A stretch of 64,000 nucleotides of DNA from Streptomyces sp. NBC_00557 (GCF_036345995.1 NZ_CP107796.1:2108001-2172000); one strand, 5' to 3'; positions 7,874-16,813 are shown, numbered from the stretch's first letter. A program made the numbers and translations. Notes: generated from the sequence alone by a model not told the origin.

Positions 7874-9112
7874 GTGCCCAGCCCCTACAGAGCCCTGTTC
7901 GCCGAACCCGGCACCAAGGCGTTCTCCGCCGCGGGATTCCTCGGCCGGATGCCGCTGTCGATGATGGGCATCGGCGTGGTCACGATGGTCTCCCAGCTGA
8001 CCGGGCGGTACGGGCTCGCGGGCGCGCTGTCGGCCACCATCGCGCTGTCCGCCGCGGTGATCGGGCCGCAGATCTCCCGGCTGGTCGACCGGCACGGGCA
8101 GCGCCGGGTGCTGCGCCCCGCCACCCTGGTGGCCCTCGCCGCTGCGGCCGGCCTGCTGCTCGCCGCGCATCTGACGGGGCCGGACTGGGTGCTGTTCGCC
8201 TGCGCCGCCGGGATCGGCTCGGTGCCGAGCCTCGGCGCGATGATCCGGGCCCGCTGGGCGGCGCTGTACCGGGGCACCGAGAAGCTGCACACCGCGTACT
8301 CGTTCGAGTCGGTCGTCGACGAGGTCTGCTTCATCTTCGGGCCGATCGTCTCGATCGGGCTGTCGACGGCCTGGTTCCCGGAGGCCGGGCCGCTGCTCGC
8401 CGCCTGCTTCCTGGCCGCCGGCGTCTTCTGGCTCACCGCCCAGCGCGCCACCGAGCCCGAGCCGCACCCGCGCGAGCGCTTCGGCGGCGGTACGGCCCTG
8501 CGCTCGGCCGGGCTCCAGGTGCTGGTGGCGACCTTCGCGGCGACCGGCGCGATCTTCGGGTCGGTGGACGTCGTCACCGTCGCCTTCGCCGACGAGCGCG
8601 GCCACAAGGGCGCCGCGAGCGTGGTCCTCGCGCTGTACGCGGCCGGTTCCTGCGTCGCCGGGGTGGTCTTCGGACTGCTGCGGCTCGCCGGGGCGCCGGA
8701 ACGCCGCTGGCTGCTGGGCGTGGCGGCGATGGCCGTGAGTATGATCCCCCTCCTACTGGTCGGAAACCTGCCGCTTCTGGCCGTGGCGCTGTTCGTTGCG
8801 GGCCTGTCCATCGCGCCGACGATGATCACGACGATGTCCCTCATCGAAGAGCACGTACCTCGCGCGCAGCTCACCGAGGGCATGACCTGGGTGAGCACCG
8901 GCCTCGCGGTCGGTGTGGCGCTCGGTTCGTCCGTGGCCGGCTCGGTGATCGACGCGGCCGGAGCGCGGGCGGGGTACGGGGTCCCGGCCGTGTCCGGGGC
9001 CGTCGCGGTCGCGGTCGGTTTCCTCGGGTACCGCCGGCTGCGCAGGCCGGCCTCGGGTCGGGGAGGCACCGTTGAGCAGCACAGCGAGCGGGAAGAACGG
9101 CACCTGGCGTAA
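7874..9112 (+). CDS. MFS transporter, 12 TM
   Basis: 412-aa major facilitator with about 12 hydrophobic helices, beginning with GTG (VPSPYRALFAEPGTKAFSAAGFLGRMPLSM). A loop-2 motif SRLVDRHGQRRVLRPA follows TM2, as in classical MFS proteins, and the second half starts near FAATGAIFGSVDVVTVAFADERG. This subgroup is common in actinobacteria and its substrate is unknown. The last 41 bp overlap the next gene (oxidase), implying coupling of the two. Direction of transport cannot be told. Confidence 0.88.
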   Translation: MPSPYRALFAEPGTKAFSAAGFLGRMPLSMMGIGVVTMVSQLTGRYGLAGALSATIALSAAVIGPQISRLVDRHGQRRVLRPATLVALAAAAGLLLAAHLTGPDWVLFACAAGIGSVPSLGAMIRARWAALYRGTEKLHTAYSFESVVDEVCFIFGPIVSIGLSTAWFPEAGPLLAACFLAAGVFWLTAQRATEPEPHPRERFGGGTALRSAGLQVLVATFAATGAIFGSVDVVTVAFADERGHKGAASVVLALYAAGSCVAGVVFGLLRLAGAPERRWLLGVAAMAVSMIPLLLVGNLPLLAVALFVAGLSIAPTMITTMSLIEEHVPRAQLTEGMTWVSTGLAVGVALGSSVAGSVIDAAGARAGYGVPAVSGAVAVAVGFLGYRRLRRPASGRGGTVEQHSEREERHLA

Positions 9113-10391
9113 CTGGGGCGGCAACGTGTCGGCCCGGCCCGCCCGGCAGGTCGCGCCCGCGTCGGTGGCGGAGCTGGCCGCGGCGGTGCGCCGGGCCGCC
9201 GAGGACGGCCTGAAGGTGAAGGCGGTCGGCACCGGTCACTCCTTCACGTCGATCGCGGCGACCGACGGTGTGTTGATACGCCCTCAACTGTTGACGGGCA
9301 TCCGCAAGATTGATCGCGAGGCCATGACGGTCACGGTCGAGGCCGGCACGCCGCTCAAGAGACTCAACGCGGCACTGGCGCGCGAGGGTCTGTCGCTCAC
9401 CAACATGGGCGACATCATGGAGCAGACCGTCTCGGGCGCCACCAGCACCGGCACGCACGGCACGGGCCGCGAGTCGGCGTCGATCGCCGCCCAGATCAAG
9501 GGGCTTGAACTCGTCACGGCGGACGGCTCGGTGCTCACCTGCTCCGAGAAGGAGAACCCGGAGGTCTTCGCGGCGGCCCGCATAGGCCTCGGCGCCCTCG
9601 GGATCGTCACCGCGATCACCTTCGCGGTGGAGCCGCTCTTCCTGCTCACCGCCCGCGAGGAGCCGATGCCTCTCGACCGGGTCCTCGCCGAGTTCGATCA
9701 ACTGTGGGCGGAGAACGAGCACTTCGAGTTCTACTGGTTCCCGCACACCGGCAACACCAACACCAAGCGGAACAACCGCAGCGCCGGTCCCGAGCAGCCC
9801 GTGGGGCAGCTGGCCGGCTGGTTCGAGGACGAGTTCCTCTCCAACGGCGTCTTCCAGGTGGCCCAGTGGGTGGGCCGCGCCGCCCCCGCCACCGTCCCGG
9901 CCATCGCGCGGATCTCCAGCAGGGCCCTGTCCGCGCGGACGTACACGGACATTCCCTACAAGGTCTTCACCTCGCCGCGCCGGGTGCGTTTCGTGGAGAT
10001 GGAGTACGCCGTCCCGCGCGCGGCCCTCGTGGACACGCTGCGCGAACTGAAGGCCATGGTCGACCGCTCGGGGCTGCGGGTCGGCTTCCCCGTCGAGGTG
10101 CGCACCGCCCCGGCCGACGACATCACCCTGTCCACCGCCTCCGGCCGGGACAGCGCCTACATCGCCGTCCACATGTTCCGGGGCACGCCGTACCAGGCCT
10201 ACTTCACCGCCGCCGAGCGCATCTTCACCGCTCATGAAGGCCGGCCGCACTGGGGCAAGGTGCACACCCGGGACGCCGAGTACTTCGCACGCGTGTACCC
10301 GCGCTTCGGCGAGTTCACGGCGCTCAGGGACCGGCTCGACCCGGAACGGCTGTTCCAGAACGCCTACTTGCGGAGGGTTCTGGGGTCGTAG
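9072..10391 (+). CDS. FAD-linked sugar-lactone oxidase (ALO family)
   Basis: 439-aa VAO-fold flavoenzyme. The N-terminal FAD-binding PCMH domain contains VKAVGTGHSFTSIAATDG, whose His is the position of covalent FAD attachment in related alditol oxidases, then NMGDIMEQTVSGATSTGTHGTG. The C-terminal domain is D-arabinono-1,4-lactone oxidase-like, with the diagnostic HWGKVH near residue 394 and a terminal LDPERLFQNAYLRRVLG. It probably oxidises an aldono-lactone or polyol with oxygen or a dye acceptor. GTG/ATG choice: the frame opens inside the MFS gene (41-bp overlap) with TTGAGCAGC context, so the exact start is less sure than the product. Confidence 0.88.
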   Translation: MSSTASGKNGTWRNWGGNVSARPARQVAPASVAELAAAVRRAAEDGLKVKAVGTGHSFTSIAATDGVLIRPQLLTGIRKIDREAMTVTVEAGTPLKRLNAALAREGLSLTNMGDIMEQTVSGATSTGTHGTGRESASIAAQIKGLELVTADGSVLTCSEKENPEVFAAARIGLGALGIVTAITFAVEPLFLLTAREEPMPLDRVLAEFDQLWAENEHFEFYWFPHTGNTNTKRNNRSAGPEQPVGQLAGWFEDEFLSNGVFQVAQWVGRAAPATVPAIARISSRALSARTYTDIPYKVFTSPRRVRFVEMEYAVPRAALVDTLRELKAMVDRSGLRVGFPVEVRTAPADDITLSTASGRDSAYIAVHMFRGTPYQAYFTAAERIFTAHEGRPHWGKVHTRDAEYFARVYPRFGEFTALRDRLDPERLFQNAYLRRVLGS

Positions 10392-10842
10392 GCGCCACAA
10401 CGGGCATTTCACGCATACCTGGAACTTGCCGTACCGGAAAGCATTGGTTCCGTTTCCGGGGATTGCGTGAAGTTCACCACGTTCGTGATCCGCGAAACCG
10501 GTTGCCGGCGGCCAAGTCGCAAGCGTTGCCAGAAGTTGGGCGGCGCGCCCATCCACGCACATGGTCCAAATGGAGTACTGTTGCGAGCCCTGGGTCCGGT
10601 CTCCCACCAGGGTGTCCGCGGCCTTGCAGGACCGCCGGGAGGGGGGCTGGTTGCACAGGGTGACGGATTTGGTCACTTAGCGTTGCGAACAGGTAACCGT
10701 GCCATAACGGCGACCCAGGGCCCTTGCCCGACACGCCGGGCAACTCGGCAAGGTTGTGGCAGGCTGCACCCGGGCAGGCCACACTCGACTAGCGGAAGCA
10801 GCGACGCACGTGACGTCGGCAGGCACCACCCGGGAGGTCCCC
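10392..10842. other. Intergenic region upstream of sepH
   Basis: 451 bp without a supported gene. The first part carries a nested inverted repeat (10408-10471); the rest must contain the sepH promoter and leader. No convincing -35/-10 pair was found. Open frames here are short and lack ribosome sites. Confidence 0.6.
10408..10471. terminator. Nested inverted repeat, possible terminator
   Basis: Outer arms TTCACGCA (10408-10415) and TGCGTGAA (10464-10471) enclose inner arms CCGGAAA (10434-10440) and TTTCCGG (10453-10459). Located 17 bp after the oxidase stop. It may be the terminator of the MFS-oxidase unit, though the left arms are separated by 18 nt, which is unusual for a plain terminator. 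Confidence 0.4.
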
Positions 10843-11883
10843 ATGCCCGAACTGCGTGTCGTGGCCGTCTCGAATGACGGCACACGGCTGGTGCTGAAGG
10901 CTGCCGACGCAACGGAGTACACCCTTCCGATCGACGAACGGCTGCGCGCCGCCGTGCGCGGCGACCGGCCCCGCCTCGGCCAGATCGAGATCGAGGTCGA
11001 GAGCCATCTGCGCCCCCGTGACATCCAGGCGCGTATACGCGCCGGTGCCACCGCGGAAGAGGTCGCGCAGCTCGCCGGCATCCCCGTGGACCGGGTACGG
11101 CGCTTCGAGGGCCCCGTGCTCGCCGAGCGCGCCTTCATGGCCGAGCGCGCCCGCAAGACGCCGGTCCGCCGCCCCGGTGAGAACTCCGGCCCGCTGCTCG
11201 GCGAGGCCGTGCAGGAGCGGCTGCTGCTGCGCGGCGCCGAGAAGGACACCGTGCAGTGGGACTCCTGGCGCCGCGACGACGGCACCTGGGAGGTGCTCCT
11301 CGTCTACCGGGTCGCGGGCGAACCGCACTCGGCGAGCTGGACGTACGACCCGCCCCGGCGGCTCGTGCAGGCCGTGGACGACGAGGCGCGCTCACTCATC
11401 GGCGAGTCCGACGACCTCGCCGTACCCGAGCCGAGCTTCCCGTTCGTGCCGCGCATCGCCCGCCTGCCACGCGAGCGTTCGATGGACCGCGCGCTCGACC
11501 GGGGCGACCGGGAGCGGCCGAGTCTGCCCGCGCAGCCGTCCGAGCCCGCGGAGGAGAGCACGGGCGAACGCGACTCGCTGACCAGCCTGCTGGAGGCGGT
11601 ACCGAGCTTCCGGGGCGACCTGGTCGTCCCGGAGCGCCCGGCGGAGACGCCGGAGGAGCCCGACGCCGAGCCGGTCGCCGAGGAGCCGCCGGCCCCCGCC
11701 GCCTCGGCCGGTTCGGCCTACGCGGACGTCCTCATGCCCCGCTCCGTAGGCAGCCACCGGGACCGGCTCATCGGCGCCACCGACCGCCAGGCCGAGGCCG
11801 ACGGCGTCCGACCCGGCCGCCGCGCCGCCGTACCGAGCTGGGACGAGATCGTCTTCGGCACGCGCCGCAAGAAGCAGGAGTAA
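10843..11883 (+). CDS. sepH: Cell division protein SepH
   Basis: 346-aa protein of the DUF3071/SepH family. The N-terminal domain (MPELRVVAVSNDGTRLVLKAADATEYTLPIDERLRAAV) contains a helix-turn-helix-like segment (RPRDIQARIRAGATAEEVAQLAGIPVDRVRRFE, about 65-98). A WDSWRRDDGTWEV segment follows, then a long acidic Pro/Glu-rich disordered tail ending in RRAAVPSWDEIVFGTRRKKQE, the conserved C-terminal peptide. SepH stimulates FtsZ assembly and is needed for efficient sporulation septation in Streptomyces. Start ATG 10843 is preceded by GGGAGG. Convergent with the sulfurtransferase and separated from it by a strong palindrome. Confidence 0.93.
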   Translation: MPELRVVAVSNDGTRLVLKAADATEYTLPIDERLRAAVRGDRPRLGQIEIEVESHLRPRDIQARIRAGATAEEVAQLAGIPVDRVRRFEGPVLAERAFMAERARKTPVRRPGENSGPLLGEAVQERLLLRGAEKDTVQWDSWRRDDGTWEVLLVYRVAGEPHSASWTYDPPRRLVQAVDDEARSLIGESDDLAVPEPSFPFVPRIARLPRERSMDRALDRGDRERPSLPAQPSEPAEESTGERDSLTSLLEAVPSFRGDLVVPERPAETPEEPDAEPVAEEPPAPAASAGSAYADVLMPRSVGSHRDRLIGATDRQAEADGVRPGRRAAVPSWDEIVFGTRRKKQE

Positions 11884-11902
11884 CCGGCCGTACGGCAACG
11901 GA

Positions 11903-11932
11903 AAGTGGGGGCACGCATGCGTGCCCCCACTT
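11903..11932. terminator. Perfect 30-bp palindrome, bidirectional terminator
   Basis: A perfect self-complementary 30-bp sequence (arm AAGTGGGGGCACGCA, no mismatch) lies between the convergent sepH and sulfurtransferase genes, 20 bp after the sepH stop. On RNA it folds to a long hairpin with the central GCATGC as tight loop; no long U-tract follows. Confidence 0.75.
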
Positions 11933-11984
11933 CCGGCTGCACACGTGCGGGAACCCTTTTTCGTACGGTGTGCCCGGAGCGCCG

Positions 11985-12836
11985 CTACTGGGGATCCGCG
12001 CCCACCGCCACCGGGCGGTCCGGGTCGGAGGACCACTCGGACCACGAACCGACGTACAGGGCCGCCGGAATGCCCGCCACGGCGAGCGCCAGCACCTCGT
12101 GGGCGGCGGAGACGCCCGAGCCGCAGTACACGCCCACTTCGGCGTCCCCGGACACGCCCAGGGCCTTGAAGCGGTCCCGCAGTTCGTCCGCCGGCAGGAA
12201 GCGGCCGTCGGCTCCCACGTTCTCCGTGGTCGGCGCCGACACCGCGCCCGGGATGTGCCCGCCGACCCGGTCGACCGGCTCCACCTCGCCGCGGTAGCGC
12301 TCCCCCGCGCGCGCGTCCAGCAGCACCCCCGAGCGGGCCAGGGCGGCGGCGCCGTCCGCGTCCAGCAGCCCGGAGGCGGCCGGCTCGGGCCGGAAGTCGC
12401 CCTCGGCCGGTTCCGGCTCCTCGGTGGACAGTTCGCCCTGCCAGGACGGCAACCCGCCGTCCAGAACCCGCACGTCCGGGTGACCCGTCCAGCGCAGCAG
12501 CCACCAGGCGCGCGCCGCCGCCCAGCCCTGGCCGCCGTCGTACACGACCACCGGACGGCCGGCCGAGACGCCCGCGCGGCGCATCGCGGCGCCGAACTCC
12601 TCGAGGTCCGGCAGCGGATGCCGGCCGTTCTGCCCCGGCTCGCCGGCCAACTCCCGGTCCAGGTCGACGAAGACCGCGCCCGGGATGTGCCCGGCGGCGT
12701 ACTCGGCGCGCCCGTCGAAGGCCGGCGCGCCCGCCGCCTTCGCCAGGCTCAGCTGCCAGCGCACGTCCAGCAGTACCGGAGGACGGTCCCCGGCCAGCTC
12801 ATGCGCGAGATCGGTTGCGGTGATGATGGCTGTCAT
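11985..12836 (-). CDS. Sulfurtransferase, 3-mercaptopyruvate type
   Basis: 283 aa with two rhodanese domains. The N-terminal inactive domain contains LLDVRWQL and the DGGQGWAAARAWWLLRWTGH segment; the C-terminal domain carries catalytic Cys238 in the loop VYCGSGVSA. A CG(S/T)GV loop points to mercaptopyruvate rather than thiosulfate sulfurtransferase specificity (CRxGxR/T). Transfers sulfur via a Cys persulfide in cysteine catabolism or cyanide detoxification. Start ATG 12836 (MTAIITATDLAHELAGDRPP) matches the family N-terminus; the very long upstream open frame is an artefact of high G+C. Confidence 0.93.
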   Translation of the reverse strand: MTAIITATDLAHELAGDRPPVLLDVRWQLSLAKAAGAPAFDGRAEYAAGHIPGAVFVDLDRELAGEPGQNGRHPLPDLEEFGAAMRRAGVSAGRPVVVYDGGQGWAAARAWWLLRWTGHPDVRVLDGGLPSWQGELSTEEPEPAEGDFRPEPAASGLLDADGAAALARSGVLLDARAGERYRGEVEPVDRVGGHIPGAVSAPTTENVGADGRFLPADELRDRFKALGVSGDAEVGVYCGSGVSAAHEVLALAVAGIPAALYVGSWSEWSSDPDRPVAVGADPQ

Positions 12837-13154
12837 GGCGCCATGCATACGCCAGGGGTGGCCGCGGCGTCCAGGTCCGGCTACTCTGCTCGGCCGGACA
12901 CGCTCGATCACGTGGCGTACGGGATCGAGCACGTGCTGTACACCCGGCGGACACCCGCCGGCCATCGTCAGGAAGCGGCGAAGACGGCAGACCGGGCATC
13001 CTCCCGGGGGTGTCGCCGAGCAGCGGCGCGCCACGGCCCGCCCGCGACGGGGAGGATGCGGGCACCTGCACGGGCGTGACCGACGCCGGCGTGGACCCCC
13101 TTGCGGGGGCGGAAGCGACACGGCCACCGCGAGGGGCCGGGGAGAGAGAGATCG
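12837..13154. other. Divergent intergenic region
   Basis: 318 bp between the sulfurtransferase and the VOC gene, with promoters of both. It includes an inverted repeat with 8-bp arms GCTCGATC (12902-12909) / GATCGAGC (12923-12930), a candidate regulator site. No gene supported. Confidence 0.5.
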
Positions 13155-13946
13155 ATGACCGAGGCACGGGAGCCGGCCGGCCCGCACGCGGGGCGCGCAC
13201 CCGGCACGCCCTGCTGGGTGAGCCTGATGGCGCACGGGCTGGCCGCCACCGAGGAGTTCTACGGAGAGCTGTTCGGCTGGGAGTTCCGGCCCGGCCCGCA
13301 GCAGCTCGGCCCGTATGTGCGGGCGCTGCTGGACGACCACGAGGTGGCGGGCATGGGCCAGCTGCCGCCGGACCGCCGGCTGCCGATCGCCTGGACGCCG
13401 TATCTCGCCTCGGACGACGTGGATCTGACGGCCGACACGGTACGGGAGTGCGGGGGCACGGTGGCGGTCGGGCCGCTGGACGCCGCGGAGGCCGGGCGGA
13501 TGGCCATCGCCGCCGACCCCTCCGGGGCGGTGTTCGGGATCTGGCAGTGCGCCGCGCACCTCGGCACCGCGATCACGGGAGTGCCGGGCACGCCCGCGTG
13601 GAACGAGCTGGTGACCTTCGAGACGGAGAGCGTCGCCAAGTTCTACACGACGGTGTTCGGTTACGAGCAGGAGCCGGTGGTCTCGGCCGGCTTCGACTAT
13701 GTGACGCTCCACCTCGGCGGCCGCCCGGTCGCCGGTCTCCACGGCGTCGGCCACGCGCTGCCCCGCGACCGCGGATCGCACTGGCAGACGTACTTCGAGG
13801 TGGCCGACGCGGACGCGGCGGTACGGCAGGTCGCCGACCTGGGCGGCCGGATCGTCCGGCAGCCGCACGACAGCCCCCACGGCCGCGTGGCCACGGTGGC
13901 GGACCCGGAGGGCGCGGAGTTCTCGGTGGTCGAGAACCCCCACTGA
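13155..13946 (+). CDS. VOC (glyoxalase-fold) two-domain protein
   Basis: 263-aa protein with two tandem vicinal-oxygen-chelate domains: domain 1 from PCWVSLMAHGLAATEEFYGELFGWEF (about 22-47) to SGAVFGIWQ, domain 2 from GTPAWNELVTFETESVAKFYTTVFGYE to DPEGAEFSVVENPH. This YbaQ/27-kDa-antigen-like (CFP30B) arrangement is common in actinobacteria; the reaction is not known and metal ligands are not obvious. ATG 13155 is preceded by GGGAGAGAGAG, a strong ribosome site. Probably monocistronic. Confidence 0.9.
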   Translation: MTEAREPAGPHAGRAPGTPCWVSLMAHGLAATEEFYGELFGWEFRPGPQQLGPYVRALLDDHEVAGMGQLPPDRRLPIAWTPYLASDDVDLTADTVRECGGTVAVGPLDAAEAGRMAIAADPSGAVFGIWQCAAHLGTAITGVPGTPAWNELVTFETESVAKFYTTVFGYEQEPVVSAGFDYVTLHLGGRPVAGLHGVGHALPRDRGSHWQTYFEVADADAAVRQVADLGGRIVRQPHDSPHGRVATVADPEGAEFSVVENPH

Positions 13947-14331
13947 CCGCTGACCGCTCCGCGGGCCGGCCGGGTTACGGCCGTTCCCCGGGCCCGGGTC
14001 GCCCCCGTCCCGAGATCTCCCCCGTCCTGGGCGAGCCCGGTCGGCACCGGCCCGGGACGGACGCGCGCGGCACCAGGGCGGCCCGGCAGACACCCCGGGC
14101 GAAAGGGCAGCCCGGCGGACGCCTCGCGCGACCAACTCCCCCGGACGGACACACGAGGCCCCAGGGCTGCCCGGCAGACACCCGGGCGACAACTCCCCCG
14201 GACGCACGCGCGTGGCCCGGCAGATGGCCCGTCGCGGACGGATGCGCGCGGGGCCAGGGCGGGTGGGAGACGGCCGGGGCCAGGCGGCGTCGGCCTGGGG
14301 CGGGGGCGGGGTGGTCCGGGAGAGGACCGGC
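13947..14331. repeat. GC-rich intergenic stretch with imperfect direct repeats
   Basis: 385 bp between the convergent VOC and tdk genes, without a gene. Within 14054-14250 a cluster of related segments recurs: CAGGGCGGCCCGGCAGACAC at 14074 and a near copy at 14162 (88 bp apart); CAACTCCCCCGGACG at 14133-14147 and 14190-14204 (57 bp apart, identical); and a third truncated GGCCCGGCAGA at 14214. The copies vary, indicating an old tandem expansion. Confidence 0.6.
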
Positions 14332-14982
14332 TCAGCGCGGGGAGACCGGCAGGACGTCCGGGGACAGGGCCGCCGCGCGGGCCGTCGCGGCGGTCATGCG
14401 GCGGCGGTGGTGGCGGCGGCACAGCACCTCGTAGCCGACTTCGCCCGCCGCCTGGTTGACGTCCCCGACGACCACCTGCGCGCCCTCGACCACCATCTCG
14501 CCGCCTATCGTGCGGGCGTTGTGCGTGGCGCGGGCGCCGCACCAGCACAGCGCCTCCACCTGGAGCACCTCGATGCGGTCGGCCAGCTCCACCAGCCGCT
14601 GCGAGCCGGGGAAGAGCTTGGAGCGGAAGTCGGTGGTGATCCCGAACGCGTACACGTCCAGGCCGAGATCGTCCACCACGCGCGCGAGCTGGTCGACCTG
14701 CTCCGGCGCGAGGAACTGGGCCTCGTCCGCGATCACGTAGTCGGCCCGGCGGCCCTGCGAGAGATGGTCCACGAGGTAGGCGTACAGATCCTGGTCGTCG
14801 GCGACCTCCACCGCGTCGGTGACCAGGCCGAGCCGGGAGGACAGCTTGCCCTCGCCCGCGCGGTCGTTGCGGGTGAAGATCATGCCGACGAGGCCGCGCG
14901 CGGAGCGGTTGTGCTCGATCTGCAGAGCCAGCGTCGACTTCCCGCAGTCCATCGTTCCGGAGAAGAACACCAGCTCGGGCAT
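14332..14982 (-). CDS. tdk: Thymidine kinase
   Basis: 216 aa, type II thymidine kinase phosphorylating thymidine with ATP in pyrimidine salvage. P-loop GTMDCGKST at residues 9-17, the DEAQFL motif that positions the base (catalytic Glu), lasso loop region with GEMVVEGAQVVVGD, and a structural zinc site formed by LCWCGARATHNAR and a C-terminal CRRHH. Starts at ATG 14982. The next gene downstream on the opposite strand ends at 13946; upstream the phosphodiesterase gene ends 43 bp away. Confidence 0.95.
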   Translation of the reverse strand: MPELVFFSGTMDCGKSTLALQIEHNRSARGLVGMIFTRNDRAGEGKLSSRLGLVTDAVEVADDQDLYAYLVDHLSQGRRADYVIADEAQFLAPEQVDQLARVVDDLGLDVYAFGITTDFRSKLFPGSQRLVELADRIEVLQVEALCWCGARATHNARTIGGEMVVEGAQVVVGDVNQAAGEVGYEVLCRRHHRRRMTAATARAAALSPDVLPVSPR

Positions 14983-15025
14983 GAGGAGTCGAGCACCTTT
15001 CGGCGAACAGTCGGGACAGGGAGCG

Positions 15026-16216
15026 TCAGGAGCGTACTTCGAGCAGCGGGACCAGCTGCTCGGCGGGCGTCATCGAGCCGTGGTTGCCGACCAGCGCCGA
15101 CTCCTTCGGCTCCCGTTCCGACGCGATGATCAGGACGTCGTCGTGCGCGGCCGCGACCACGTCCCCGAGCCGTGCGTACACCCGCTCGTCGATGCGCGGC
15201 CCGAACCATCCCGCCGCGATCGCCTCGTCCCGCGACGCCACCCAGAACTGCTCACCGAGTACCTCGCGCCACACGGTCAGCACGTCGTCCTCGGCGCCCG
15301 GCACCGCGTACACGTGCCGCGCCCGGCCCTCTCCGCCCAGCAGGGCGACCCCGGCGCGCAGCTCCCAGTCCGCGTCGAAGTCGATGCGGTGCTCGTCGTC
15401 GAAGGGGACGTCGACCATGCCGTGGTCGGCGGTGACGTACAGCGCGCTGCGCGGCGGCAGTTGCTCGGCGAGGCGCTGGGCGAGCCGGTCGACGTACATC
15501 AGCTGGCCGCGCCAGGTGTCGGAGGCGACGCCGTAGCGGTGCCCGGCGCCGTCCAGCTCGGAGTAGTACGTGTAGACCAGCGAGCGGTCCCCGGCGGCCA
15601 GTTGCTCCGCCGCGAGGTCCATGCGCTCCTCGCCGCTGAGCCGGCCGTGGAAGCTGCCGCCGCTGAGCGCGATCTTGGTCAGCGGCGTGTGCTCGAAGAT
15701 CGGCGAGGTCACCTGGGCGGCGTGCACCCCGGCCGCCTGGGCCAGCTCGAAGACGGTGGGGTAGGGCTGCCAGGCGTGCGGATCGGTGTACGGCTGCCAG
15801 CGGAGCTGGTTCATCAGCTCGCCGGTGGCCGGGTTGCGCACGGTGTAGCCGGGCAGGCCGTGCAGGCCGGGGGGCAGGCCGGTGCCGACGGAGGCGAGGG
15901 AGACCGCGGTGGTCGCCGGGTAGCCGGCGGTGATCGGGCGGCCGGTGCCGCCGCGTGAGGTGCCGAGCAGCGAGGTCAGGAACGGGGCCTCGTCGGCGTG
16001 CGCCCGCAGCTGCTCCCAGCCGAGGCCGTCTATCAGCAGGACGCAGACCCGGTCGGCGGCGGTCAGTTCGGGGATCGTGGCGGTCATGCCGGGGACGCCC
16101 ATGCCGGCGGCCACGGTGGGCAGCAGGTCGGCGAGGGAGCCGCTGCCGTACTCGGGCAGCGGCGCGGTGTCCAGGGCGAGCGGTTCCGGGTGGTCCCAGG
16201 CGGAGAGCTGGGACAT
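15026..16216 (-). CDS. Alkaline-phosphatase-superfamily nucleotide pyrophosphatase/phosphodiesterase
   Basis: 396 aa of the type I phosphodiesterase/NPP group. Metal and nucleophile motifs are visible in order: LLIDGLGWEQL (Asp), YPATTAVSLASVGTG (nucleophile Thr), HGLPGY, SELDGAGHRYG (Asp and His), VTADHGMVD (Asp-His) and a final NHGSMTPAEQLVPLLE (His). These are the two-zinc site residues of the family. No signal peptide, so it is likely cytoplasmic; natural substrate unknown. Its ATG overlaps the upstream DUF5998 stop (TGATG), so the two are coupled. Confidence 0.9.
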   Translation of the reverse strand: MSQLSAWDHPEPLALDTAPLPEYGSGSLADLLPTVAAGMGVPGMTATIPELTAADRVCVLLIDGLGWEQLRAHADEAPFLTSLLGTSRGGTGRPITAGYPATTAVSLASVGTGLPPGLHGLPGYTVRNPATGELMNQLRWQPYTDPHAWQPYPTVFELAQAAGVHAAQVTSPIFEHTPLTKIALSGGSFHGRLSGEERMDLAAEQLAAGDRSLVYTYYSELDGAGHRYGVASDTWRGQLMYVDRLAQRLAEQLPPRSALYVTADHGMVDVPFDDEHRIDFDADWELRAGVALLGGEGRARHVYAVPGAEDDVLTVWREVLGEQFWVASRDEAIAAGWFGPRIDERVYARLGDVVAAAHDDVLIIASEREPKESALVGNHGSMTPAEQLVPLLEVRS

Positions 16217-16803
16217 CAGCGGGTGATGTCCGCGGTCGCCTCCGAGATGGCCTGGGCGAAGGCGAGCGCCTCGCGCACCGTCTCCGGGCCGTCCCCGGCC
16301 TCGCTGACGCGCAGGCTGAGGTCGTCGGCCGTGGAGTTGCCCGTGTAGCCGTGGTCGGCGTCGCAGTTGGGGTCGCCGCAGGCGGCGGGCTCCAGGTCGA
16401 TGCGGTTGACCGCGCCCCAGCCGATGGTCAGCACGACCTCGCGGGGCAGGGTGCCCGGGGTGTACTGCTCCGGGTTCGCGACGACGCGGCTGACCACGAC
16501 GGAGGAGATCCGCTCCAGCTTCACCGACTCGGTGGAGGTGGTGGCGTACGGCGTCGGGGAGGTGCTGTCGGCGGCCTGCTCGTCGGTGTGGCTGACGATG
16601 AAGCGGTTGCCGGTGAGCACCAGCACGGTCACGTGCCGGCGCACCTCGTTCTGGTCGAAGGTGGTCTCCTGGTGGACCAGGTACGACCGGATGGGCTCGC
16701 CGCCCACAGCGGCCTCCACCGCCTCGGCCACGAGGGCCGGGTAGTAGCCGCTGCGCTCGATCGCCGCGCGCAGCCCCTGGGTCGTCGTACTGGTCTTGGC
16801 CAT
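16216..16803 (-). CDS. DUF5998 family protein
   Basis: 195-aa conserved actinobacterial protein, MAKTSTTTQGLRAAIERSGYYPALVAEAVEAA. A beta-rich middle (VTVLVLTGNRFIVSHTDEQ...VKLERISSVVVSRVV) is followed by AACGDPNCDADHGYTG, two Cys and an Asp/His cluster that may bind metal, then a conserved C-terminal helix (ETVREALAFAQAISEAT). Function unknown. Start 16803 is preferred over the in-frame ATG at 16812 because AGGA lies about 9 nt upstream of it. Couples to the phosphodiesterase gene. Confidence 0.85.
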   Translation of the reverse strand: MAKTSTTTQGLRAAIERSGYYPALVAEAVEAAVGGEPIRSYLVHQETTFDQNEVRRHVTVLVLTGNRFIVSHTDEQAADSTSPTPYATTSTESVKLERISSVVVSRVVANPEQYTPGTLPREVVLTIGWGAVNRIDLEPAACGDPNCDADHGYTGNSTADDLSLRVSEAGDGPETVREALAFAQAISEATADITR

Positions 16804-16813
16804 GGCGTCCATC

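Noticed and set aside
11985..14207. 740-codon open frame on the minus strand
   Set aside because: Only the part from 12836 down matches the sulfurtransferase; the upstream half is a repetitive GC-driven frame overlapping the VOC gene.
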